Notes: generated by a model from the sequence alone, not told the origin. A stretch of 64,000 bases of DNA from Ferrovibrio terrae_A (GCF_943372915.1 NZ_CALSAN010000014.1:1-64000), one strand, 5' to 3'. Counted from the stretch's first letter, positions 48,994 through 57,928 are shown. Translations and numbers: made by a program.

Positions 48994-49854
48994 ATGTCGT
49001 CGTATGTGAATCCGGATGCGCTGGTCTCGACCGAATGGCTGGCCGAACACCTGAAGGCGCCTGACCTGCGCATTGTCGATGCCTCCTGGTATCTGCCCAC
49101 CATGAGCCGCAACGGCCGGCAGGAATATGCCGATGCGCATATCCCCGGCGCGGTGTATTTCGATATCGACGAAATCGCCGATACCGATGTGCCGCTGCCG
49201 CATATGCTGCCCAGCCCGGAAAAATTCGCCGCCCGCATGCGCCGCCTTGGCATCGGCGATGGCAATCGCATCGTGGTCTATGACGGCTCGGACGTGCATC
49301 TGTCGGCGCCGCGTGCCTGGTGGATGTTCCGCGTTTTCGGCCATAACGATGTCGCCGTGCTGAATGGCGGCTTCAAGAAATGGAAGGCCGAAGGCCGCCC
49401 GGTGGAAGACCTGCCGCCGCTGCCGCGCGAGCGCCACTTCACCGCGCGCCGCAACGATCTTCTGGTGCGCGATGTCGACCAGATGCGCGCCAACATGACC
49501 CATCCGCGCGAACAGGTGGTGGATGCGCGCAGCAAGGGCCGCTTCGACGGCACCGAGCCGGAGCCGCGCATCGGCCTGCGCGGCGGCCATATTCCCGGTT
49601 CGCTGAACGTGCCCTCCTCGCTGCTGACCGATCCGAAGACCGGCCTGTTCCAGTCGGCCGATGCGCTGAAGGACATCTTCACCAAGGCCGGCATCGACCT
49701 GAACAAGCCGGTGGTGAACAGCTGCGGCTCGGGTGTCTCGGCCTGCATCCTCACGCTCGGCATGCATCTGCTCGGCCATCGCCAGGTGTCCGTCTATGAC
49801 GGCTCCTGGACCGAATGGGGCGGTCGCGCCGACCTGCCGGCCGAAGTGGCCTGA
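48994..49854 (+). CDS. sseA: 3-mercaptopyruvate/thiosulfate sulfurtransferase
   Basis: Transfers sulfane sulfur from mercaptopyruvate or thiosulfate to an acceptor. The 286-residue protein has two rhodanese domains. The N-terminal one (with AHIPGAVYFDIDEI) is inactive, and the C-terminal one carries the active loop NSCGSGVSACIL. The CGSGVS loop is the mercaptopyruvate type. GGGAGTGAC precedes the ATG at 48994. It lies 21 bases after the AlaX gene in a sulfur and cysteine-related run. Confidence 0.93.
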   Translation: MSSYVNPDALVSTEWLAEHLKAPDLRIVDASWYLPTMSRNGRQEYADAHIPGAVYFDIDEIADTDVPLPHMLPSPEKFAARMRRLGIGDGNRIVVYDGSDVHLSAPRAWWMFRVFGHNDVAVLNGGFKKWKAEGRPVEDLPPLPRERHFTARRNDLLVRDVDQMRANMTHPREQVVDARSKGRFDGTEPEPRIGLRGGHIPGSLNVPSSLLTDPKTGLFQSADALKDIFTKAGIDLNKPVVNSCGSGVSACILTLGMHLLGHRQVSVYDGSWTEWGGRADLPAEVA

Positions 49855-49862
49855 GGCGCCAC

Positions 49863-50474
49863 TTGGCCGAGGCCCGCGACAATCACAACGAGACGGTCGC
49901 CGCGGCCATCTTCCGCATGCCGCCGGCCGAGCTGCTGGATGACGGCCGCTACAATGTCACCGTCGTCTATCTGGAAATGACCAAGGCGCCGCCCGAAAGC
50001 GCCAACCTGCCGCCACTGGTCCCCAAGCTGGCGCTGCTGCGGCTCGACAAGCCGACCACCGGCTTCTACCGCTATCTCTACGATGCGGTCGGCAAAGCCT
50101 GGCACTGGGTCGATCGCCACCGCATGAGCGATCTGGTGCTGGGCAACATCATCAGCGATCCCCTGGTGGAAATCTGGGTGCCCTATGTGGGTGGCGTGCC
50201 GGCCGGCTATATCGAACTCGACCGGCGCACCATCGACCATGACGAGCGCAAGACCGTCAACATCGCCTATTTCGGCCTGACACCGGAGTTCTTCGGCCGT
50301 GGTATCGGGCCATGGCTGTTGCGTGCCGGCATCCGGCAGGCCTGGTCCTATGGCATCGACCGGCTGACCGTGAACACCTGCAATCTCGACCATCCGGCGG
50401 CGCTGCCGCTGTACCAGAAATGCGGCTTCCGGCCGTATCAGACGCGCGAGGCGCTGTTCGATCCCCGACGCTGA
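49863..50474 (+). CDS. GNAT family N-acetyltransferase
   Basis: The 203-residue acetyltransferase has motif A in VNIAYFGLTPEFFGRGIGPWLL and motif B in NTCNLDHPAALPLYQKCGF. The TTG at 49863 is taken as start because GAGG lies six bases upstream and the sequence from LAEARDN on is coding-like; an ATG at 49917 is an alternative. It begins 8 bases after sseA. The acceptor substrate is unknown. A long hairpin follows and separates it from convergent katE. Confidence 0.85.
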   Translation: MAEARDNHNETVAAAIFRMPPAELLDDGRYNVTVVYLEMTKAPPESANLPPLVPKLALLRLDKPTTGFYRYLYDAVGKAWHWVDRHRMSDLVLGNIISDPLVEIWVPYVGGVPAGYIELDRRTIDHDERKTVNIAYFGLTPEFFGRGIGPWLLRAGIRQAWSYGIDRLTVNTCNLDHPAALPLYQKCGFRPYQTREALFDPRR

Positions 50475-50486
50475 AGCCCTTTGTAT

Positions 50487-50525
50487 TTCCGCGTCGCCCC
50501 GGGCCTGCCCCGGGGCGATGCGGAA
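50487..50525. terminator. Bidirectional hairpin between GNAT gene and katE
   Basis: A 17-base stem (one G-T pair), TTCCGCGTCGCCCCGGG pairing with CCCGGGGCGATGCGGAA, with a five-base loop, placed between two convergent genes. There is no clean T-run, but its position and stability suit a shared terminator. Confidence 0.7.
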
Positions 50526-50528
50526 CAC

Positions 50529-52637
50529 TCAGCCCGGACTGCGCAGTTTCGGCTCGCGATCCCAGATGCGGTGCTGCTTGGCCGCCGCAATGAAAGCTTT
50601 CACGTCGCTGCTGCCTTCCAGCATCACCACGCCGTCATCCGCCTCCACGCCGGCCTTGGCCAGCAGCGGCTCGGCCGCCGCGACACTGCCGATGGCCTTC
50701 AGATGGCTGAAGGCATCATGCACCCAGGCGACAGCGCCGGCTTCGCGTACCAGCGCCCGCACGCCATCTGCCGATGGCAGCAGCACCACGGCATCAAACA
50801 GCACCGAGGGACCGCCAGAGATGGTGTGATGCGGCGGCAGCATCTTACCATCGCTGAGCTTCGCACCGCCGATCTTCGGCGCCACGATCTCGACCACCGC
50901 GCCTTCACCATCGGCGGCCTTCTGTATCGCGGCAAGCAGTTTCGCATCGGTGCCATCGGTGATCAGCACGCCGATCTTGCGCCCCTTGATGGTGGGAGAC
51001 GCCTTGGCGATCAGGCTGAGCGCCGGCGACGGCTGCATGGTTCTGGCCGGCACGGCGGGCGTCAGGGCATCCGCCTGGCCCTCCATGCCCAACGCGGCTT
51101 CGACACCGGCACAGAGATCGGTGTGGACCAGCTTCAGCCGGCCCAGCATGCGGGTGCGGATCGCGATGGTCTCCACCTTGGCCAGTTCAAAGGCAAACGC
51201 GCTGACGATGTGGGTCTGCTCCGGCTTGGTCATCGACAGCCAGAACAGCCGCGCATGGCTGTAATGATCAGCGAAGCTTTCGGGCCGCTGGCGCAGCTTT
51301 CCGCCCTCGGCCGGCTCCGGGAAGGTATTGAAACCGGCGGTGGGGTGCTCACGCGGGCTGTCCGGATCGAGGCTATTGGGCTCATAGTTGACCCGCCCCT
51401 GCGGCACGGCCATGCGGTGAATGCCATCGCGCTGGAAATTACGCATCGGGCAAACCGGCCGGTTGATCGGGATCTCGTGGAAATTCGGGCCGCCGAGCCG
51501 GCTGAGCTGGGTGTCGGTGTACGAGAACAGCCGTCCCTGCAGCAACGGATCATTGGTGAAATCGATGCCGGGCACCACATGCCCGGGATGGAAGGCAACC
51601 TGCTCGGTCTCGGCGAAGAAATTGTCCGGATTGCGGTCAAGTACCAGCTTGCCGATCATCTCCAGCGGCACGATCTCTTCCGGAATCACCTTGGTGGGAT
51701 CAAGTACATCGAAGTCGAACTTGTCGGCGGTCTTTTCATCGAAGGCCTGGATGCCCAGTTCGAATTCCGGAAAATCGCCGATATCAATGGCGTTCCACAG
51801 ATCGCGGCGATGGAAGTCGTAATCGGCACCGGCCAGCTTCACGGCTTCGTCCCAGATCAATGAGACTGCACCGATGGTGGGGCGCCAATGGAATTTCACG
51901 AAGGTGGATTTGCCCTTCTCATTGATGAAGCGGAAGGTATGTACGCCAAAGCCTTCCATCATGCGGTAGCTGCGCGGAATGCCGCGATCCGACATCGCCC
52001 ACATCAGCATATGGGTGCTTTCCGGCATCAGCGACACGAAATCCCAAAAGGTGTCATGCGCAGAGGCCGCCTGCGGGAAAGCGCGGTCTGGCTCCATTTT
52101 CACTGAATGCACCAGATCGGGAAACTTCATCGCATCCTGGATGAAAAATACCGGGATGTTGTTGCCCACCAGGTCGAAATTGCCTTCCGAGGTATAGAAC
52201 TTCACCGCGAAGCCGCGCACGTCGCGCACGGTGTCGGCCGAACCGGCACCGCCGGCCACGGTGGAGAAGCGCACGAAGACCTTGGTTTTTTCACCGGGAT
52301 CGCGCAGGAAGGCGGCCTTGGTCAGGCGGCCGAGATCCTTGTAGGGCTGGAAATAGCCATGCGCCGCACTGCCACGGGCGTGAACAATCCGCTCCGGAAT
52401 ACGCTCATGATCGAAATGGGTGATTTTCTCGCGGAGGATAAAGTCCTCCAGCAGGGTTGGGCCGCGGGCGCCGCTTTTCAGCGAGTTCTGGTTATCGGCG
52501 ATCACCGTGCCCTGATTGGTGGTCAGGCGATTGTCGTCGCCGTCTGCCTGCTGGTGCGTCTCTCCGCCCTTGCCGGTTACGGTCTTTGTCTTGTTGTTGG
52601 GCGCAGTCTTCTTCGCGTCTCGCGGCGTCTTGGCCAT
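50529..52637 (-). CDS. katE: Large-subunit (clade 2, HPII-type) catalase
   Basis: Decomposes hydrogen peroxide. At 702 residues it has the clade 2 layout: a Lys/Thr/Asn-rich N-terminal tail, the catalase barrel with distal His in RIVHARGSAAHGYFQPY and proximal Tyr in LFSYTDTQLSRLG, and a C-terminal DJ-1/PfpI-like domain (GRKIGVLITDGTDAKLL). The ATG at 52637 is chosen because AGGG is six bases upstream; ATGs at 52643 and 52679 are less well placed. Monocistronic, probably induced in stationary phase or stress. Confidence 0.96.
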   Translation of the reverse strand: MAKTPRDAKKTAPNNKTKTVTGKGGETHQQADGDDNRLTTNQGTVIADNQNSLKSGARGPTLLEDFILREKITHFDHERIPERIVHARGSAAHGYFQPYKDLGRLTKAAFLRDPGEKTKVFVRFSTVAGGAGSADTVRDVRGFAVKFYTSEGNFDLVGNNIPVFFIQDAMKFPDLVHSVKMEPDRAFPQAASAHDTFWDFVSLMPESTHMLMWAMSDRGIPRSYRMMEGFGVHTFRFINEKGKSTFVKFHWRPTIGAVSLIWDEAVKLAGADYDFHRRDLWNAIDIGDFPEFELGIQAFDEKTADKFDFDVLDPTKVIPEEIVPLEMIGKLVLDRNPDNFFAETEQVAFHPGHVVPGIDFTNDPLLQGRLFSYTDTQLSRLGGPNFHEIPINRPVCPMRNFQRDGIHRMAVPQGRVNYEPNSLDPDSPREHPTAGFNTFPEPAEGGKLRQRPESFADHYSHARLFWLSMTKPEQTHIVSAFAFELAKVETIAIRTRMLGRLKLVHTDLCAGVEAALGMEGQADALTPAVPARTMQPSPALSLIAKASPTIKGRKIGVLITDGTDAKLLAAIQKAADGEGAVVEIVAPKIGGAKLSDGKMLPPHHTISGGPSVLFDAVVLLPSADGVRALVREAGAVAWVHDAFSHLKAIGSVAAAEPLLAKAGVEADDGVVMLEGSSDVKAFIAAAKQHRIWDREPKLRSPG

Positions 52638-52740
52638 GTCCATCCCTCGCTGGTTTTCTGGAGCTATTCCAAAAGACATGACGGAGATGAAAGTTCCGAC
52701 TGCGACGCCTGCCTTGCTTCAGCAAGCACAGCTTGGCAGT

Positions 52741-53376
52741 TCAGACCTGCTTTTTGATGCGATCGTAGTGTCGCCGTGCCTTCGCGCGGTTGCCGCAGCT
52801 TTCCATCGAACACCAGCGGCGGCGTTTGTTCGGACTGGTGTCATGAAACAGCCAGCCGCAATCAGGACCGGCGCAGCAGCGGATGCTGTTCGGCGCCGCC
52901 GTCACCAGCAGATCAGCGCCGAGCCGGGCGATGGCACCCAGTGGCGAACCCAGCTCAAGTCCCTCGCCATGCGTCTTCCAACCCAGTCGTGAGCCGGAAG
53001 CCGCAATGACACGGCCTTCCGGATAGCGCAGCAGAATGCGGTTCAGGACTTCGAGATCGGCGGGCTTTGCCGTCTTGCCCTGCCGGGCGGCCTGGGCCAG
53101 GCGATACAGCGCCTCGCGCAGCGCGATGGCCTCCTGCAGCACAGCATTGGCCTGCGCGGCCCTGGCGGCGGCCATGCGCTCCAGCTCGGCCTGGGTCGGC
53201 GCACCGATGACACCGAGACGCCGGCACCAGGCCAGCAGCGCGCCATAACTGACCAGCATGTCTTCCGGCCCGCCATCAGCCATGGGACGGTCACGCCAGT
53301 CCAGCGTGTTGACGAAATCGAGCGCCGGATGACCGCCATGCAGCCCGGCGGCAAGGATGCGGAGAGCCACTGCCAT
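52741..53376 (-). CDS. ABATE/CGNR zinc-finger regulator
   Basis: The 211-residue probable transcription factor has an N-terminal ABATE-type stress-ligand domain (GGHPALDFVNTLDWRDRP) and a C-terminal CGNR zinc finger. The ligands are the two cysteines of RCCAGPDCGW and those in RRWCSMESCGNRAKARRHY. It is divergent from azlC with 51 bases between starts, so it is likely to control the azl operon and itself. The ATG at 53376 fits the family start. Confidence 0.9.
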   Translation of the reverse strand: MAVALRILAAGLHGGHPALDFVNTLDWRDRPMADGGPEDMLVSYGALLAWCRRLGVIGAPTQAELERMAAARAAQANAVLQEAIALREALYRLAQAARQGKTAKPADLEVLNRILLRYPEGRVIAASGSRLGWKTHGEGLELGSPLGAIARLGADLLVTAAPNSIRCCAGPDCGWLFHDTSPNKRRRWCSMESCGNRAKARRHYDRIKKQV

Positions 53377-53427
53377 ATAACCACCATACCGGTTGACTGG
53401 CCGCACGCCAATCCCTAGCTTCCGGCC

Positions 53428-54141
53428 ATGGATTCGCTGCCCGACAAACCGGAACCGGCCAAATTCACCCGCGAAGGCGTGTGGCACGGCATGAAGCTGA
53501 CCACGCCCTACAGCCTGAGCGCCCTGCCCTTTGGCATCGCTTTCGGCGCCGCGGCACTGGGCACCACGCTCTCTCCCGCTGAAGCCATTCTGATGAGCGT
53601 GATCACCTTTGCCGGCAGCGCGCAGTTCGCCGTGCTGGGCCTGTGGGGCGTGCCGCTGCCGGTGGCCGCCATCGTGCTGACCAGCTTCCTGGTCAATGCC
53701 CGCCATATCGTCATGGGCGCGGCGCTGTATCCCTATCTCGGCAGCCTGCCACGCCGCTGGCTGTACCCGATCTCGGCCGGCATGACCGATGCCGGCTGGG
53801 CCATCACGCTGCAGGCGATGATGAATGGCCGCCGCGATCTCGGCATCCTGCTCGGCACCATCATCATGCAATGGCCGGTCTGGGTCGGCGGTACCGCGCT
53901 CGGCGCGCTGGTGGGCAGCGGCGGCCTCGATGTAAAGCGCTGGGGCCTGGATGTACTGATCGCCGGCGTGTTCGCCACCTCAGTGGTCGGGCTGTATCGT
54001 GGCCGCAGCGACATCCTGCCCTGGGTTGCCGCCGTGGCCGGCACCCTGGCTGCCCTGCTCTGGCTGCCCGGCAACTGGTACATCCTGATCGGCGGCCTCT
54101 GCGCCGGCATGGCCGGGCTGTGGAGCAGCCGCAATGAGTAG
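53428..54141 (+). CDS. azlC: Branched-chain amino acid exporter subunit AzlC
   Basis: Large subunit of the AzlCD exporter of branched-chain amino acids. The 237-residue membrane protein has about seven helices. Family blocks are PFGIAFGAAALGTTLSPAEA, FAGSAQFAVLGLWG and FLVNARHIVMGAAL. The start codon lies 51 bases from a divergent CGNR regulator, and the end overlaps azlD by 8 bases. Confidence 0.93.
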   Translation: MDSLPDKPEPAKFTREGVWHGMKLTTPYSLSALPFGIAFGAAALGTTLSPAEAILMSVITFAGSAQFAVLGLWGVPLPVAAIVLTSFLVNARHIVMGAALYPYLGSLPRRWLYPISAGMTDAGWAITLQAMMNGRRDLGILLGTIIMQWPVWVGGTALGALVGSGGLDVKRWGLDVLIAGVFATSVVGLYRGRSDILPWVAAVAGTLAALLWLPGNWYILIGGLCAGMAGLWSSRNE

Positions 54142-54460
54142 CTTCATCGCCTTTGACAGTGTGGCGGTCATTGCCATCGCCGGCATGGCGCTGGCCACAC
54201 TGCTGACCCGCGTCGGCGGCTTCTGGCTCATGAGCTATGTCACCCTGTCGCCGCGGCTGGAGCGCTTTCTGCGCCATACCGCCGGCGGCGTGCTGGTCGC
54301 CATCGTGACGGCCGCCGCCATGAAGGGCGATCCCGCCATGTGGGCAGGCCTTGCCGCCGCCATCGGTGTCATGCTGATGCTGCGCAAATCGATGACCGCC
54401 ATCCTGATCGGCATGGCCATCGCCATCGGCATACGGTTACTCGGACTTTTTCCGGCATGA
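54134..54460 (+). CDS. azlD: AzlD family membrane protein
   Basis: Small partner of AzlC, 108 residues, four predicted helices (for example VAVIAIAGMALATLLTRVGG and a C-terminal ILIGMAIAIGIRLLG). It overlaps azlC by 8 bases and the next gene by 4 (ATGA), so three products are co-translated. Confidence 0.92.
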   Translation: MSSFIAFDSVAVIAIAGMALATLLTRVGGFWLMSYVTLSPRLERFLRHTAGGVLVAIVTAAAMKGDPAMWAGLAAAIGVMLMLRKSMTAILIGMAIAIGIRLLGLFPA

Positions 54461-54783
54461 AGCCAAAGCCGCTGTTGCTGCAGGCCGTGACCGCTGCCGA
54501 CCGTCATCAGGCGGTGACAGCCGCCTGCGACAGGCTCGCTACCCACAGCGGCTGGGTCGTGGATGCACATTTCTACTCCAACAAAGCGGCGACAATCCGC
54601 TTCATGATCCCGACAGCCGCGTTGACCAACTGGCTCGACGATCTGCGAAAAGCCGGGTTATGCGTTGATGAACCAGCCCCACCTGCGCAGGACAAGGCAG
54701 AAGAGATCTCCGGCAGCCTGGCGATCACCTTCATTCACGACGAGCCGGATCTGGCGCGCGAGATTCCCAGCATTCCGGGTTAA
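54457..54783 (+). CDS. Hypothetical protein in the azl operon
   Basis: The 108-residue soluble protein has no signal peptide. It consists of an alpha-beta pattern (LLQAVTAADRHQAVTAACDRL, then HFYSNKAATIRFMIP and GSLAITFIHDEPDLA) that could form a small ferredoxin-like, ACT-type fold. The overlap with azlD (ATGA) ties it to the exporter. I do not recognise a family; an amino-acid-sensing or accessory role is only a guess. Confidence 0.78.
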   Translation: MKPKPLLLQAVTAADRHQAVTAACDRLATHSGWVVDAHFYSNKAATIRFMIPTAALTNWLDDLRKAGLCVDEPAPPAQDKAEEISGSLAITFIHDEPDLAREIPSIPG

Positions 54784-54789
54784 GCGGAA

Positions 54790-55461
54790 TCAATTGCTGG
54801 CAAGCATGTTCACGGTCAGCGCGATCACCGTGGTGTTGAAAAAGAACGACACCACGCTGTGCATCAGGGTCAGGCGCCGCATGCCGCGCGACTGCGTGGT
54901 CACATCCGAGACCTGGCAGGTCATGCCGATGACAAAGGCATAGTAAAAGAAATCACTGTAATCGGGCTCGCGCCCGCCGGGGAAGTCGAGGCCACCATGC
55001 TCCTTGCGCTTCCCGTCCCCCGGCCGGTCGCCATAGTAAAGATGCGCGTAATGCAGGGCGAGCACCGTATGGATCAGGAACCAGGCGCAGATCATGCTGG
55101 CGCCACCCAGCCCAAGGCGCAATATCCTGATGCTGCCCGTCGCATCATCCTTGGCATAGATCATCATGCCGAGCGCCAGCAGACTGATGGCTGCGGCAAC
55201 CACCACCAGCAGCGAAATGATCCAGGCGCTGTCATCCAGATCACGGGCCCGCTTGCGCAGCATGGCGATGGATACACCGCTGACCGCATACCAGGTCCAG
55301 GCAAGGAACAGCAGCACGCCCGCCAGCCAGGCCGCACCGGCATGGATCATCGGGTCGTCGGGGTCGAACGGCCACAGAAAAATGGCGGCGCCGATACCCA
55401 GGCAGATCAGCAGGCGCCAGCCGGCCGACATGTGTTGCAAAATCTCAAATAGCCTGGCCAT
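54790..55461 (-). CDS. DUF1345 family membrane protein
   Basis: The 223-residue protein has five or six transmembrane helices. The segment GREPDYSDFFYYAFVIGMTCQ followed by VSDVTTQSRGMRRLTLMHS is the DUF1345 signature. It converges on the azl operon with 6 bases between stops. Function unknown. Confidence 0.92.
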   Translation of the reverse strand: MARLFEILQHMSAGWRLLICLGIGAAIFLWPFDPDDPMIHAGAAWLAGVLLFLAWTWYAVSGVSIAMLRKRARDLDDSAWIISLLVVVAAAISLLALGMMIYAKDDATGSIRILRLGLGGASMICAWFLIHTVLALHYAHLYYGDRPGDGKRKEHGGLDFPGGREPDYSDFFYYAFVIGMTCQVSDVTTQSRGMRRLTLMHSVVSFFFNTTVIALTVNMLASN

Positions 55462-55544
55462 CGCATCCCCTGCCGCAGAGTCGGTGCTGGAGCAGTGTAC
55501 AACGCGATGCCAGCCAAGGCAGTTCCGTCAGCGCCAGTCTGGTC

Positions 55545-56030
55545 TCAACGTATGGGCGTCGGATCGCCGGGCTGTGACTGCCAGTCCAGCACCTGCCAGC
55601 GGCCGGCCACCTGCTTGAGGCGATAGCGGGTCGGCGGCGCCGGTGTGGTGCCGCAATCGGGCTCGGCCAGCTGCAGGCCGCAGTTGCGGCCGGCAACAGC
55701 AATCACCGCCTCATCGGCTGCCGGCTGCTCGGCAGACGCGATGCGGTAGCTCCACCAGTAGCGCGAGGCCGTCATCGTGCGGAGAAAACCGGCAGCGCCT
55801 TCACTGCCGGCCCAGACCACGCGGCACAGATCGGTGTCGCGGCGGGCGAAACAGGCCAGCAGGGTTTCAACGGCGCATAGCGGGGTTTCAGGGCTGCCGA
55901 TACAGCGGCTGTCGCTGCGGGCCACAGGGCCGATCAGGCGATACTGGCCGGCGGGATCGACAGATGGAAGCTGGGCCGAAACCGGGCCGGCCAAGGCAAG
56001 ACCCAGAAGAACGGCGACGAAACTGCGCAT
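55545..56030 (-). CDS. Hypothetical secreted protein
   Basis: The 161-residue product has a signal peptide (residues 1-19, cleavage after VSAQ). Six cysteines in the mature part (two in the CIGSPETPLC segment, CF and CRVV, then CGLQ and PDCG) suggest three disulfides. No family is recognised. The ATG at 56030 has the strong GGAGGAG signal, but that sequence lies inside a perfect 12-base hairpin, so translation may be conditional. It follows aapP on the same strand after 54 bases. Confidence 0.78.
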   Translation of the reverse strand: MRSFVAVLLGLALAGPVSAQLPSVDPAGQYRLIGPVARSDSRCIGSPETPLCAVETLLACFARRDTDLCRVVWAGSEGAAGFLRTMTASRYWWSYRIASAEQPAADEAVIAVAGRNCGLQLAEPDCGTTPAPPTRYRLKQVAGRWQVLDWQSQPGDPTPIR

Positions 56031-56033
56031 GAC

Positions 56034-56062
56034 GCTCCTCCCCATTTGTTATGGGGAGGAGC
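56034..56062 (-). promoter_or_regulatory. Hairpin sequestering the Shine-Dalgarno of the 55545 gene
   Basis: Perfect 12-base stem GCTCCTCCCCAT/ATGGGGAGGAGC with a five-base loop, ending 3 bases before the ATG at 56030. The whole purine-rich ribosome-binding site is paired. No T-run follows on the minus strand, which argues against a simple terminator for aapP. Confidence 0.6.
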
Positions 56063-56084
56063 TTAGCACGGTTTTTTGGATTTT

Positions 56085-56831
56085 TCAGTGCAGGATCTGG
56101 CTGAGGAACAGCTGGGTCCGCTCGTTCTGCGGATTGGAGAAGAACTCTTCCGGCGTGTTCTGTTCGATGATCTCGCCGCGATCCATGAAGATCACGCGAT
56201 CGGCCACCTTGCGGGCAAAGCCCATTTCATGGGTGACGCAGATCATGGTCATGCCGCCCTCTTCGGCCAGGCCGACCATGACATCCAGTACTTCCTTGAC
56301 CATTTCCGGATCGAGCGCCGAGGTCGGCTCATCGAACAGCATGATCTTGGGGTTCATGCACAGCGAGCGCGCGATGGCGACACGCTGCTGCTGGCCGCCC
56401 GACAGTTGGCCAGGATACTTGTTGGCCTGCTCGGGGATGCGCACGCGGTTGAGATACTTCATCGCGGTCGCCTCGGCCTCGGCCTTGGGCTTTTTCAGCA
56501 CCCAGATCGGACCGATGGTGAGGTTTTCCAGCACGGTGAGATGCGGGAAGAGATTGAAGTGCTGGAACACCATGCCGACCTCGCGACGGATGGCATCGAT
56601 GTTCTTCAGGTCGTTGGTCAGTTCGGTGCCATCGACGATGATATGGCCCTTCTGATGCTCTTCCAGCCGGTTGATGCAGCGGATCATGGTCGACTTGCCC
56701 GAGCCCGACGGCCCGCAGACGACGATGCGTTCGCCCTTCTTGACGTTGAGGTTGATGTTCCGCAACACGTGGAATTCGCCATACCACTTGTTGACACTTT
56801 GCAGTTCGATGATCGGCGCAACCATGGTCAT
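56085..56831 (-). CDS. aapP: General L-amino acid ABC transporter ATP-binding protein
   Basis: ATPase of the Aap importer, 248 residues: Walker A GPSGSGKST (about residue 40), signature LSGGQQQRVAIAR, Walker B IMLFDEPTSALD, switch His in CVTHEMGFAR. It ends the aapJQMP operon, 7 bases after aapM. Confidence 0.96.
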   Translation of the reverse strand: MTMVAPIIELQSVNKWYGEFHVLRNINLNVKKGERIVVCGPSGSGKSTMIRCINRLEEHQKGHIIVDGTELTNDLKNIDAIRREVGMVFQHFNLFPHLTVLENLTIGPIWVLKKPKAEAEATAMKYLNRVRIPEQANKYPGQLSGGQQQRVAIARSLCMNPKIMLFDEPTSALDPEMVKEVLDVMVGLAEEGGMTMICVTHEMGFARKVADRVIFMDRGEIIEQNTPEEFFSNPQNERTQLFLSQILH

Positions 56832-56838
56832 GGCCCCC

Positions 56839-57927
56839 TTAGCGCTTATGTCCGGTTGCCAGACGCTTTTCGAGATTCTGGCTGTATTTCGACATGGAAT
56901 AGCAGAAGACGAAGTAGATCACCGAGACGAAGATATAGGCCTCGATGGAGAAGCCGCGCCAGGCCGGATCGGTCAGCGCCACCTTGGTGGATTGCATCAG
57001 ATCGTAGATGCCGATGATCACCACCAGCGAGGTGTCCTTGAACACCGCGATGAACAGGCTGACCAGCGGCGGGATCACGATCTTCAGCGCTTGCGGCAGG
57101 ATGATGAAGCCCATCTTCTGGCCATAGCTGAGGCCAAGCGAGTCGGCGCCTTCATACTGCCCCTTCGGGATCGCCTGCAGGCCGCCACGCACCACCTCCG
57201 CCAGATAGGCGGCGGCAAACAGGATGATGGCGATCTGCGCGCGCAGCAGCTTGTCGATGCTGAAGCCTTCCGGCAGGAACAGTGGCAGCATCACCGACGA
57301 CATGAACAGCATCGAGATCAGCGGCACGCCGCGGATCAGCTCGATATAGAGCACGCAGAGCGTCTTGATCGCCGGCATTTTCGAGCGCCGCCCGAGCGCC
57401 AGCGCGACGCCGAAGGGAAACGCGATGGCAATGCCGAAGGTGGCGAGGATGAGGGTGAGCGGCAGGCCGCCCCACAGCGTGTCCTCGACATATTTCAGGC
57501 CGAGGATGCCGCCCCACATCAGCACAGACACCAGGATCAGCCCGCCGACCCAGATCGGCAGCAGGATCACGGTCCAGAAGCGCGGGATCGTGCTGACCAC
57601 GATCATGGCGATCAGGATGATGGTGGCCAGCAGAGGCCGCCACTGCTCGTCGTAGGGATACAGGCCAAACAGCATCAGCCGGTATTTGACGCCGATGAAG
57701 GCCCAGCAGGCACCGCCACCGGCGCGGCATTCCTGCGAGGTTGCCGCCGTGAAGTTGGCCTTGATCAGGGCCCACTCGATGAACGGCGGCAACGACATCA
57801 GCAACAGCCAGACCGACAGGATGGTCAGGATGGCATTGAGCGGTGAGGAGAACAGCCGTTCCTTCACCCAGGCAATCGGCCCGGTGGTGGTGTTCGGCGG
57901 CGGCAGGGATTCGGTTGCTGTCGTCAT
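56839..57927 (-). CDS. aapM: General L-amino acid ABC transporter permease AapM
   Basis: Inner-membrane permease, 362 residues, with an N-terminal membrane extension of about 170 residues before the conserved permease domain, as in Rhizobium AapM. The EAA loop region is EVVRGGLQAIPKGQYEGADSLGLSY. The ATG at 57927 (MTTATESLPPPN) lies 1 base after the aapQ stop. Confidence 0.94.
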   Translation of the reverse strand: MTTATESLPPPNTTTGPIAWVKERLFSSPLNAILTILSVWLLLMSLPPFIEWALIKANFTAATSQECRAGGGACWAFIGVKYRLMLFGLYPYDEQWRPLLATIILIAMIVVSTIPRFWTVILLPIWVGGLILVSVLMWGGILGLKYVEDTLWGGLPLTLILATFGIAIAFPFGVALALGRRSKMPAIKTLCVLYIELIRGVPLISMLFMSSVMLPLFLPEGFSIDKLLRAQIAIILFAAAYLAEVVRGGLQAIPKGQYEGADSLGLSYGQKMGFIILPQALKIVIPPLVSLFIAVFKDTSLVVIIGIYDLMQSTKVALTDPAWRGFSIEAYIFVSVIYFVFCYSMSKYSQNLEKRLATGHKR

Positions 57928-57928
57928 C

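Noticed and set aside
49815..49862. Upstream extension of the GNAT gene into sseA
   Set aside because: The extra residues are an out-of-frame reading of the sseA 3' end; a TTG with a good Shine-Dalgarno after the sseA stop is a better start.
52665..52697. GGAAC-N16/17-TCTT upstream of katE as a general-stress EcfG promoter
   Set aside because: The -35-like GGAAC is good but the -10 lacks the expected GTT; too weak to call.
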